From Streptomyces broussonetiae (GTDB lineage: Bacteria > Actinomycetota > Actinomycetes > Streptomycetales > Streptomycetaceae), in NCBI RefSeq assembly GCF_009796285.1, contig NZ_CP047020.1, positions 6,138,001 through 6,202,000 of the forward strand: a stretch of DNA of 64,000 nt, in the 5' to 3' direction. This document shows positions 8,202-15,913 of this stretch, one piece after another. Position numbers and translations under genes: made by a program. Within the stretch, counting starts at the first letter, position 1, and every line of letters begins with the position of its first letter. The notes below the pieces were generated by a model that was not told the DNA's origin, made no database searches, and saw nothing but the letters and a program-made list of their open reading frames with translations.

Positions 8202-8938
8202 CCAGCAGCACCGCGAGCACCACGAGCACCGGCCTGCGCACCGCGCTCGGCGTCCCCGGCTACGCCCATCCGCTCGTCGCCCCTGCCCAGTGGGGCGAAC
8301 TCACCCGCCCGGGCATCCCGCTGGACTGGGTCGTCCTCAACGTGGCGGCGGGGCCCGGCACTCGCCCCGACCCGCACTGTCTGGAAGCCGCGGGCCGGCT
8401 GCGGGGCGCCGGCGTCCGCGTCCTTGGCCACCTGGACCTCGCGTACGGCGCCCGCGCCTTCGGCGACCTGCTCGCCGACGCCCACCGCCACCTCGACTGG
8501 TACCGCGCCGACGGATTCCTGCTGGACCGCTGCCCCGCCGAGCGCGGTGCGCTGCCCGATGTCCGCCGCGTGGTCACCACACTCCGGACGATCTATGACG
8601 CCGCTCACATCGTCCTCGGCCAAGGCAGCCACCCGCACCCCGGCTACGCGGAGAACGCCGACCAACTGGTGACCTTCTGCGGTTCCTGGTCCGACTACCG
8701 CTGGTCGCAGGCCGCCGAGTGGACCGCCGACTATCCGCCGGACCGCTTCTGCCACTTCGTGCACGGCGTACCCCACGGCCACCTGGACGAGGCGCTGCGC
8801 ATCGCCCGCTGGCAGGGAGCCGCGACGATCTACTTCACCGACCGCACGGACCGCGGCGGCCGTGCCGACCCCTGGGAGACCATGCCCGGCTACTGGGACG
8901 ACATCGTCTCGCGTGTCGGAACAGGTGTCTCGGAATGA
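8189..8938 (+). CDS. Spherulation-specific family 4 (spherulin-4 / GH135-like) protein
   Basis: A 249-aa protein with the spherulin-4 pattern: GVPGYAHP near residue 21, VVLNVAAGPGTRPD, then a strand VRVLGHLDLAYGARAF and WYRADGFLLDR, where D113 aligns with a conserved acidic residue of the family; the usual following Glu is Arg here. Fungal members (Sph3, GH135) hydrolyse galactosaminogalactan, a GalNAc-containing polymer. No signal peptide is visible, so the protein appears cytosolic, which is odd for a polysaccharide hydrolase. It is the last gene of the coupled operon; the moeZ promoter begins in its stop codon. Confidence 0.8.
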   Translation: MPHLTSSTASTTSTGLRTALGVPGYAHPLVAPAQWGELTRPGIPLDWVVLNVAAGPGTRPDPHCLEAAGRLRGAGVRVLGHLDLAYGARAFGDLLADAHRHLDWYRADGFLLDRCPAERGALPDVRRVVTTLRTIYDAAHIVLGQGSHPHPGYAENADQLVTFCGSWSDYRWSQAAEWTADYPPDRFCHFVHGVPHGHLDEALRIARWQGAATIYFTDRTDRGGRADPWETMPGYWDDIVSRVGTGVSE

Positions 8939-8957
8939 AGAAGGGCGTGGCAGTGTT
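8932..8957 (+). promoter_or_regulatory. Sigma-R-type promoter of moeZ
   Basis: GGAAT at 8932-8936, an 18-nt spacer, then GTT at 8955-8957 match the sigma-R consensus (GGGAAT-N18/19-GTT). The -35 box overlaps the stop codon of the spherulin-4 gene. moeZ/moeB-like genes are known sigma-R targets in S. coelicolor, as I recall. Confidence 0.75.
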
Positions 8958-9001
8958 ACGGGGAGAACAACTGTAGTGATTGACCGACCAACGGAGTCCC
9001 C

Positions 9002-10180
9002 GTGTCGCTGCCACCCCTGGTCGAGCCAGCTGATCAGCTCACCGTAGACGAGGTCCGCCGGTACTCCCGCCACCTGATCATCCCCGACGTGGGCATGGAC
9101 GGGCAGAAGCGGCTGAAGAACGCCAAGGTGCTGTGTGTCGGCGCGGGCGGCCTGGGCTCGCCCGCGCTCATGTACCTGGCCGCCGCCGGCGTGGGCACCC
9201 TCGGCATCGTGGAGTTCGACGAGGTCGACGAGTCGAACCTGCAGCGCCAGATCATCCACAGGCAGGCCGACATCGGCCGCTCCAAGGCCGAATCCGCCCG
9301 TGACACCGTCAAGGGCATCAACCCGTACGTGAACGTGATCCTTCACGAGGAGCGGCTCGAGGCCGACAACGTGATGGACATCTTCAGCCAGTACGACCTG
9401 ATCGTCGACGGCACCGACAACTTCGCGACCCGCTACCTGGTCAACGACGCCTGCGTGCTGCTGAACAAGCCGTACGTCTGGGGCTCGATCTACCGCTTCG
9501 ACGGCCAGGCGTCCGTCTTCTGGTCCGAGCACGGCCCCTGCTACCGCTGCCTCTACCCGGAGCCCCCGCCCCCGGGCATGGTCCCCTCCTGCGCCGAGGG
9601 CGGCGTCCTGGGCGTGCTGTGCGCGTCCATCGGCTCCATCCAGGTCAACGAGGCCATCAAGCTCCTGGCGGGCATCGGAGAGCCGCTCGTCGGCCGCCTG
9701 ATGATCTACGACGCCCTGGAGATGCAGTACCGCACGGTGAAGGTCCGCAAGGACCCGAACTGCGCGGTCTGCGGTGAGAACCCGACCGTCACCGAACTCA
9801 TCGACTACGAGGCCTTCTGCGGCGTCGTGTCCGAGGAGGCCCAGGCGGCGGCCGCCGGCTCCACGATCACTCCCAAGCAGCTCAAGGAGTGGATCGACGA
9901 CGGCGAGAACATCGAGATCATCGACGTCCGCGAGCCGAACGAGTACGAGATCGTCTCGATCCCCGGCGCCAAGCTGATCCCCAAGAACGAGTTCCTCATG
10001 GGCAGCGCCCTGGAGGGCCTCCCGCAGGACAGGAAGATCGTCCTGCACTGCAAGACGGGTGTCCGCAGTGCGGAGGTCCTCGCCGTCCTGAAGTCCGCGG
10101 GCTTCGCCGACGCCGTTCACGTGGGCGGCGGTGTCATCGGCTGGGTCAACCAGATCGAACCCGACAAGCCGGTCTACTGA
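9002..10180 (+). CDS. moeZ: Adenylyltransferase/sulfurtransferase MoeZ
   Basis: A 392-aa cytosolic E1-like enzyme fused to a rhodanese domain. It adenylates the C-terminal Gly of small sulfur carriers such as MoaD and ThiS and transfers sulfur to them for molybdopterin and other sulfur metabolites. The E1 domain (about 15-270) has GAGGLGSPAL, the DVDESNLQRQ region and two zinc CxxC pairs (CYRC and CAVC). The rhodanese domain (about 285-390) has IIDVREPNEYE and the active-site loop HCKTGVRS. GTG 9002 lies about 45 nt after a sigma-R promoter, linking it to thiol stress. A molybdopterin synthase subunit gene (moaE) lies about 31 kb downstream. Confidence 0.95.
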   Translation: MSLPPLVEPADQLTVDEVRRYSRHLIIPDVGMDGQKRLKNAKVLCVGAGGLGSPALMYLAAAGVGTLGIVEFDEVDESNLQRQIIHRQADIGRSKAESARDTVKGINPYVNVILHEERLEADNVMDIFSQYDLIVDGTDNFATRYLVNDACVLLNKPYVWGSIYRFDGQASVFWSEHGPCYRCLYPEPPPPGMVPSCAEGGVLGVLCASIGSIQVNEAIKLLAGIGEPLVGRLMIYDALEMQYRTVKVRKDPNCAVCGENPTVTELIDYEAFCGVVSEEAQAAAAGSTITPKQLKEWIDDGENIEIIDVREPNEYEIVSIPGAKLIPKNEFLMGSALEGLPQDRKIVLHCKTGVRSAEVLAVLKSAGFADAVHVGGGVIGWVNQIEPDKPVY

Positions 10181-10203
10181 GCCGGTTCCTTGATGTGGGT
10201 GGC

Positions 10204-10238
10204 GGGGGCTTCGGGTGCGTACGGCGCCCGGAGCCCCC
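10204..10238 (+). terminator. Hairpin terminator after moeZ
   Basis: GGGGGCTTCGGG at 10204-10215 pairs with CCCGGAGCCCCC at 10227-10238 (one G-U pair), 11-nt loop. No long T-tract follows, as is common in Streptomyces. Confidence 0.75.
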
Positions 10239-10614
10239 GTCCGCGTCACCGCCCCCGCACGCGTCGGCCGGGTCGTGGTGTGCCGAACGGGCCGGGCACA
10301 GGCCCGTCGTGGCACCAGCCGGCTGTGTACCGACCCAAGAGGAAGCCCCCGAACGCCGGTGGGATCTGTGCGGCCCCGACCGGTTGCCGCTTCGTGCGGA
10401 CGGGCGCCGGACGGCATGGCCGGCGCCGCGGTCACGGCGGCCGTCCAGCACAGGAACTGCCTCATGCGCACCCCCCTCGCAGGCCCTTCGCGTCGTGCCG
10501 CGCCGGGCGTTGAGGCCATGGTAGATCCGTCGGGCCGTGGCCGTGGCGGCCTGTGGATAACCCTCTGACCTGCGAGTTCTAGGCGGCTGAAGGATGGTTC
10601 GGCGGAGGGGTGGT
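10239..10614. other. Intergenic space between convergent moeZ and the lipoprotein hydrolase
   Basis: No convincing gene: open frames on both strands are Arg/Pro-rich, lack ribosome binding sites and resemble no family I know. An isolated DnaA-box-like TGTGGATAA lies at 10552-10560. No clear terminator for the minus-strand hydrolase gene is seen here. Confidence 0.5.
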
Positions 10615-12159
10615 TCAGGTGCAGACCGCGCCGCTCGTCGGCACCTTGCCCTCCAGCAGGTAGCTGTTCACCGCGCTCTGCACACACTTGTCCTTGCTGT
10701 CGTAGGCACCGTGCCCCTGGCCCTTGTATGTCAGCTCGACTCCTACGCCCTTGCCGAGCGCGTCGACCATCTTCCTCGCGCCCTCGTACGGAGTGGCCGG
10801 GTCGCCGGTGTTGCCGACGACGAGGATGGGCGCCGATCCGGGCGCGCTGACGTCGGGATGGTCGGCGGCGCCCGGCACGGGCCAGTTGGTGCAGCTGACC
10901 AGGCCCCAGGCCAGGAAGTCCCCGAACAGCGGTGAGGCGGCCCGGAATTCGGGCAGCTTCTGCTGGACGTAGTCGGCGGTGTACCTCGGCTTCTGGTCGG
11001 CGCAGCTGATGGCGGTGTTCGCCGCGGTGAGGTTGTTGTACTCGCCGTCCTCGTTCCTGCCGTTCAACGAGTCGGACAGCAGCAGCAGGATCTTTCCGTC
11101 ACCGTCGTACGCCTGCTCCAGGCCCTCGGTGAGGTACTCCCAGAAATCCTTGGAGTACAAGGACTGCGCAATGCCGTTGGTCGCGGCGGTCTCGGTGAGC
11201 TGGCGCGGCGGGATGCCGGAGATCGGCTTCTTGTCCAGGTCGGTCAGCAGTTTCGCGATGCGGTCCTTCACCTCCTGCGGGGTGTTGCCGATCGGGCACT
11301 CCGTGGTCTTCGACGTGCAGTCCTCGGCGAAGTTGTCGAGCGCGAGCTGGAAGCCCCGGGCCTGGCCGAGTGAACCCTGTTCGGGGTTCTGCGTGGGGTC
11401 GACGACGCCGTCGAAGACGGCCCGGCCGACGTTCTTGGGGAACAAGTGGGCGTACACGCCGCCGAGTTCGGTGCCGTAGGAGATGCCGAAGTAGTGCAGC
11501 TTGTCATCGCCGAGGACCTGACGCAGCAGATCCATGTCGCGGGCCGCGTCCGTGGTCGCCACGTGCGGCAGGATCTTCCTGGAGTTCTTCTCACAGGCCG
11601 CGTTGAACTGCTTGGTGCGGTTCAGCAGCGCGGTGCGCTCGGCGCTGTCGTCGGGGGTCCCGTCCTGCTGGAAGTACGCATCCAGCTGGGAGTCGTTCTC
11701 GCACTTCACCGGCGTGCTGCTGCCGACCCCGCGCGGGTCGAAGCTGACCAGGTCGTAGCGGGTGCGCAGGGCGGCGTAGTCCTCACCGAACGCGGGCAGC
11801 GTGCTCACGCCGCTGCCGCCGGGGCCGCCGAAGTTGAACACGAGCGAACCGATCCGCTCGCTCGCGGGGCCGCTGGCTCTGGCGCGGATCAGGGCGATGC
11901 CGATGGTGTCCCCCTTGGGTTTGCCCCAGTCCAACGGCGCTCTCATGGTGGCGCACTGCCATGTGCCGCCGTTCGGCAGCGGGGACGGCGCGCTGCCGCC
12001 GCCCTCGGCCTCGGACGGGGCCGGGCAGTCCTTCCAGTCCAGCTTCTGCGCCCTGAGATCCCCGTCCTTGGCGCCGCCGCCGCATCCGGCCAGCAGTGTG
12101 GACAGCAGCACGGCAGTGGTGGTCAGGACGGCCGCGCGCAGCCAGGAGGGGTTCGCCAT
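10615..12159 (-). CDS. Secreted alpha/beta-hydrolase lipoprotein, TAP-like (tripeptidyl aminopeptidase/SlpD type)
   Basis: A 514-aa exported serine hydrolase. The N-terminal signal ends in lipobox LLAGC with lipidated Cys26. The alpha/beta-hydrolase fold shows an oxyanion loop GGPGGSG (111-117), nucleophile elbow GISYG with Ser227, Asp453 in NTGDPATP and His483 in GQGHG. The C-terminal TAP-like domain completes the length usual for mycelium-associated Slp proteases and tripeptidyl aminopeptidases. It probably trims peptides at the cell surface. Six or more cysteines after the signal suggest disulfides, consistent with an extracellular location. Confidence 0.9.
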   Translation of the reverse strand: MANPSWLRAAVLTTTAVLLSTLLAGCGGGAKDGDLRAQKLDWKDCPAPSEAEGGGSAPSPLPNGGTWQCATMRAPLDWGKPKGDTIGIALIRARASGPASERIGSLVFNFGGPGGSGVSTLPAFGEDYAALRTRYDLVSFDPRGVGSSTPVKCENDSQLDAYFQQDGTPDDSAERTALLNRTKQFNAACEKNSRKILPHVATTDAARDMDLLRQVLGDDKLHYFGISYGTELGGVYAHLFPKNVGRAVFDGVVDPTQNPEQGSLGQARGFQLALDNFAEDCTSKTTECPIGNTPQEVKDRIAKLLTDLDKKPISGIPPRQLTETAATNGIAQSLYSKDFWEYLTEGLEQAYDGDGKILLLLSDSLNGRNEDGEYNNLTAANTAISCADQKPRYTADYVQQKLPEFRAASPLFGDFLAWGLVSCTNWPVPGAADHPDVSAPGSAPILVVGNTGDPATPYEGARKMVDALGKGVGVELTYKGQGHGAYDSKDKCVQSAVNSYLLEGKVPTSGAVCT

Positions 12160-12199
12160 GCCCTCATCCTGGGGGCGTGCACGCCGCGGCGCGCGGGGC

Positions 12200-12224
12200 G
12201 CGGGCCGTACGAGGTACGGCCCGC
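12200..12224 (-). terminator. Hairpin terminator after the flippase-like gene
   Basis: Perfect 11-bp inverted repeat GCGGGCCGTAC (12200-12210) and GTACGGCCCGC (12214-12224) with a 3-nt loop, directly downstream of the minus-strand stop at 12229. Confidence 0.65.
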
Positions 12225-12228
12225 GGTC

Positions 12229-15084
12229 CTACAGGGCTCCCTTGCGGGTGAGCTGGTTGAAGGCCAACCAGCCCGGCAGCACCGGCAGCCACAGGGTCAG
12301 CAGCCGGAACAGCAGAACGGCCGGGGCGGCGACCTCCTTGGGCAGGCCGAAGGCGATCAGGCCGAGTGTGAGGCTCGCCTCGACCGCACCGACGCCGCCC
12401 GGGGTGGGTGCCGCGGAGCCGAGTGCGTTGCCGGCGAGGAAGACGACGGCGACGCTGGCGATGCTCAGTGAGGCCGTGCCGTTGCCGAACGCGCGGACGG
12501 AGGCGTCCAGGCACATCACGAAGCAGGCGGTGAGCAGGAGCATGCCGCCGATACCGGTGATCAGCTTCTGCGGCCGCTGGAGCACGTCGAGCATGCGCGG
12601 AACGACACCGGCGAACAGCGACCTCACGCGCGTGACGAGGAATTTCCGCAGGAACGGCACGGAGGTCACCACGAGCACGAGCACCGCCACGGTCAGCAGA
12701 CCCGCGATGACCGTCCGGGACGGCGACAGCGACGGTGTCTTCTCCGTGCCGGTGAGATACCCGAAGGTCAGCAGCATCAAAATGTGGCAGCCGAGCCCGA
12801 ACAGCTGCGACGCGCCGACACTCGCCACCGCGAGGCCCGCGCGCACGCCGGCGCGCTGCAGGAAGCGCGTGTTGAGGGCGACACCGCCGACCGCGGCCGG
12901 CGCCACGATCTTCACGAAGGACCCGGCGACCTGCGCCGCCGCCGTCCGCAGGAACGGCACCCGCTCCGGTACGAAGCCCAGTAGCGCCATCGCCGCGGCG
13001 ACGTAGCTGAGCGCGGAGAACGCCACCGCGGCGACCACCCAGCCCCACTGGGCCTGGGCGAACAGCGTGCCGAACTCGATGTGGGTGAGCTGCGTCAGCA
13101 GGTAGTAGGCGCCGATCGCGCCGGCGATGAAGCTGATGAGCGTGCGCGGCCGCACCCGCTCCAGCCGGGCCGGTTCAACGGGAGCCTGCGGCCTGATCCG
13201 CAGTACCTGGTGCCGGATCTGGGTGAGCAGGTCCTCCTCGCGTGCCTCTTCGAGCGCGTCGTCCATGGCCTGCCGCTCCGCACGCTGCTCGGCGCGGACG
13301 GTCTTCTTGTCGGGCCTTTCGAGGGCGGGCCGGTCCGTCTCGGCCGCCTCCTCCAAGCGGGCCTGCTTCGCCTGCCGGGACGCCTCCAGGACCGCGTCCC
13401 GCTCCCGCTGGGCACGCTCCCGGGCCAGCCGGCGCAGCGTCGCGCGCGTGGAGCGCGTCAACGCGATCGGCTGGAGCAGGGGCAGGCAGTCGGCGACCGA
13501 GTCGGGGCCGAGCACCCCGACCGCGGAGGTCACCGCCCGCTCGGCGCCCACCCGCAGACCGAGCGTGGTGACCAGCTGGGCCACGTCCAGGCGCAGCAGC
13601 ACCTCGCCGGCGGCGATCTCGCCACCGCGCAGTTCGGAGAGGATCACCTTGCCGGAACGATCCACCAGAATCGCGTCACCTGCGAGTCTGCGGTGCGCGA
13701 TACGCCGCGACTGCAGCGCCTGCACCTGGTGCCAGGTGTTGCGCAGCAGCTCGTCGGTGATCTCCTCGTCGGCCAGCGAGTCCAGCGTGCGCCCGCCGGT
13801 GTGCTCGTAGACGAGCATGACGGCGTCGGGGCCGAGTTCGGAGGTGGCGATCAGCTTGGGCGCGTTGGCACCGGCCGCGATCGCCGCGTACGCCAGCAGG
13901 GCTTCCTGTTCCAGCGCCTGGCGCAGTGACTGGAGGCTGGAGCGGGTGGCGAAGCCGCGCAGGGTCAGATTGCGCCACGCCCGGTAGAAGAAGCCCTGGG
14001 CCTGCTGTTCCCGGTCGACGACCGTGACGTCCAGCGGCGGGCCGTCCTCCAGGGTGACGAAGTAGCGCCGGCCGCGGTCGCCGTTCTCCGACTCCACGGC
14101 CTCCTCGCGCGCGGCGGCGACGGGGTGGAAGCCGACGTGCCTGAGGCCCGCCATCAGGGTCTGCCCGGTGGGGCGGATGTTGGGGGAGCCGACCGCGTAC
14201 AGCGTGCCGTAGGCGATGGTCCAGCCGATCAGCACCGTCAGGATGATCGAGAACGGCGTCGTATAGCCGGTGACCAGCATCGAGAACGCGTCGAGCAGCA
14301 ACACGATCCACAGCACGGCACGCCATCTGGGTCTGCGGGACATGCCGACGGCCGTCATGTAGGCGATCACGGGTGCCAGATAGCCGTGTACGGGGTCGGT
14401 CAGGGCGTGGATGTCGCCCGGCGAGGGCTGGGTGAGCGCTTCCTGGATCGAACCCGGCGCGGCCCGTGCCACCCATAGGTCGGTCGCCAGGGTCACCCCG
14501 TGGGCGAGGACGGCGGCGAGGACACCGTCGGCGATGCGCAGCCCGTCGCGTTTGATCAGCCGCTCGATGGCGAAGGCGACCGGCACCAGCAGGATCGCGA
14601 TGCTGGATGCCAGCCCCGCGAACCTGATCAGCAGGTCGGGCGCTTGGCCGGTGCCCTTGTTGATGTCCTGCTCGAGGCCCGAGGTGGTGCCGTGCGCGAA
14701 TGCGGCGATCGCGAGCAGCACCGCGATGGCGAGCACGCCCACCAGGAGCCGCATGAGATCGGAAGGGCGGTGCACGCGCGCGGGGAGCAGCGGTTCGTCG
14801 CCCTCCACCTCGTCGGTGTGCGGTTCGTCGTCGGGACCGTGGTCTGGGGGCGTGTTCTGAGAGACGTGCGCCCCCTCGGTGTCGTTGTTGTCGTCGGCAC
14901 GCGTGTGTGTGCCGTCGCTCTTCCGATCCCCGGCGCCGTTCCCACGAGTCCCACGCGCGCGCGTGGCGTCGTCCTTGGGTGTATCGGTGTCTTCCTGGTG
15001 TGCGCCGGCGCCGGCGGCGCCGGGGCGCGCGGTGGCGTCAGGGGTGCCCGCCGCGCCTTCGGGGTGCACGCCCTGCTGATTCAT
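12229..15084 (-). CDS. Kinase-like/lysylphosphatidylglycerol synthase-type flippase-like membrane protein
   Basis: A 951-aa membrane protein. Residues 1-110 are a hydrophilic, Gly/Asp/Thr-rich disordered region. Next come about six TM helices (110-320), then a cytosolic domain resembling a degenerate kinase or phosphotransferase (PKLIATSELGPDAVMLVYEH, then IAHRRLAGDAILVDRSGKVI with H-R-R-L-A-G-D instead of the usual H-x-D catalytic loop). A charged coiled-coil-like stretch (about 560-620) precedes a C-terminal LPG_synthase_TM region of about eight helices with GGVGAVEASLTLGLI near the end. ATG 15084 is chosen for the purine-rich AGAAGAGA just upstream. The family is linked to lipid flipping or cell-envelope modification; the substrate is unknown. 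Confidence 0.82.
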   Translation of the reverse strand: MNQQGVHPEGAAGTPDATARPGAAGAGAHQEDTDTPKDDATRARGTRGNGAGDRKSDGTHTRADDNNDTEGAHVSQNTPPDHGPDDEPHTDEVEGDEPLLPARVHRPSDLMRLLVGVLAIAVLLAIAAFAHGTTSGLEQDINKGTGQAPDLLIRFAGLASSIAILLVPVAFAIERLIKRDGLRIADGVLAAVLAHGVTLATDLWVARAAPGSIQEALTQPSPGDIHALTDPVHGYLAPVIAYMTAVGMSRRPRWRAVLWIVLLLDAFSMLVTGYTTPFSIILTVLIGWTIAYGTLYAVGSPNIRPTGQTLMAGLRHVGFHPVAAAREEAVESENGDRGRRYFVTLEDGPPLDVTVVDREQQAQGFFYRAWRNLTLRGFATRSSLQSLRQALEQEALLAYAAIAAGANAPKLIATSELGPDAVMLVYEHTGGRTLDSLADEEITDELLRNTWHQVQALQSRRIAHRRLAGDAILVDRSGKVILSELRGGEIAAGEVLLRLDVAQLVTTLGLRVGAERAVTSAVGVLGPDSVADCLPLLQPIALTRSTRATLRRLARERAQRERDAVLEASRQAKQARLEEAAETDRPALERPDKKTVRAEQRAERQAMDDALEEAREEDLLTQIRHQVLRIRPQAPVEPARLERVRPRTLISFIAGAIGAYYLLTQLTHIEFGTLFAQAQWGWVVAAVAFSALSYVAAAMALLGFVPERVPFLRTAAAQVAGSFVKIVAPAAVGGVALNTRFLQRAGVRAGLAVASVGASQLFGLGCHILMLLTFGYLTGTEKTPSLSPSRTVIAGLLTVAVLVLVVTSVPFLRKFLVTRVRSLFAGVVPRMLDVLQRPQKLITGIGGMLLLTACFVMCLDASVRAFGNGTASLSIASVAVVFLAGNALGSAAPTPGGVGAVEASLTLGLIAFGLPKEVAAPAVLLFRLLTLWLPVLPGWLAFNQLTRKGAL

Positions 15085-15269
15085 GGTCTCTTCTTGGTCT
15101 CGTATCACCAGTTACCGCCCGCACGATGGTGGCATGCCCCACCGGCACACGGGGGCATCAGGGTGCGGATGCGCGGGCGCACAGTCTGCCCGAAGCACCG
15201 TCCAGGAGCGAGAGGGCCGTCCCCGCGGTCCGCGCCGCGATGTCGGCGCAGTGCGGCAGGATGGGGCGA

Positions 15270-15656
15270 ATGAGCGAGCAGAGCCCTGCCGAGGACACCC
15301 ATGAAGGGTACGCGGAAGCGCTGCCGGAGTACGCCGAGCGAGTCCTCGAGGTCGCGGAGCGGATTCCGCCGGGACGTGTGATGACCTACGGCGATGTCGC
15401 CGAGTGGCTCGAGGAGGGCGGGCCGCGCCAGGTCGGCCGGGTGATGGCCCTCTATGGCGGCGCCGTCCCGTGGTGGCGGGTCGTCCGCGCCGACGGCACG
15501 CTGCTGCCCGGGCACGAACTGAGCGCCCTCGACCACTACCGCGCGGAAGGTACGCCGCTGAAAGAGGCGGCCAGGAGCGCCGAGGGGCATCTGCCGCGGC
15601 TCGACATGCGGCGGGCCCGATGGGACGGCGGGGCGGGGGCGGACGGTCACACCTGA
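15270..15656 (+). CDS. Alkyltransferase-like protein (ATL, MGMT family without the catalytic Cys)
   Basis: A 128-aa DNA-binding protein of the O6-alkylguanine alkyltransferase superfamily. The helix-turn-helix region (RIPPGRVMTYGDVAEWL) and the arginine-finger region (GPRQVGRVMALYGG) are clear. The active-site motif PCHRV is replaced by PWWRV, so it cannot accept alkyl groups. Such proteins bind O6-alkylguanine and hand it to nucleotide excision repair. ATG 15270 is favoured; ATG 15261 in the same frame is possible. It lies just upstream of adnAB, fitting a repair cluster. Confidence 0.88.
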   Translation: MSEQSPAEDTHEGYAEALPEYAERVLEVAERIPPGRVMTYGDVAEWLEEGGPRQVGRVMALYGGAVPWWRVVRADGTLLPGHELSALDHYRAEGTPLKEAARSAEGHLPRLDMRRARWDGGAGADGHT

Positions 15657-15913
15657 CAGCTTCCGCCATCGGACGCCCTCGGGGAGAGCCTGTGGCCCGT
15701 ACGGGGGACAGGGGGGACGTTCGTCGCATGACGTACGTTCGACAGGAGTGGGACGCGCGTGACGCAAGCGTCGCGAGGGAAGAAGCGGAAGCCCTGCTTC
15801 CGCCCGGAGCGACGGCGTAGCGTCGGCTGCACCCGTCCCCCTCACCCCGCGGCCACCGCCTCGCGCGCGTGACCGCACGCCCACCCGCACGACCACCAGG
15901 ACCGGCCAACCAC

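Noticed and set aside
10552..10560. Isolated DnaA-box-like TGTGGATAA, and a similar single site at 33153-33161
   Set aside because: Single sites without a cluster, dnaA/dnaN or an AT-rich unwinding region; not evidence of an origin.
10215..10568. Plus-strand 117-codon frame after moeZ
   Set aside because: It lies across the moeZ terminator, has no RBS and an Arg/Pro-rich non-protein-like composition.
5534..10687. Very long open reading frame on the minus strand opposite the glycosyltransferase operon and moeZ
   Set aside because: It mirrors well-supported plus-strand genes, is low-complexity, lacks known domains, and is the expected result of GC-rich third positions.
15728..15820. 30-codon ORF starting MTYVRQEWDARD between the ATL and adnA genes
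   Set aside because: No RBS or promoter and weak codon bias; probably chance.
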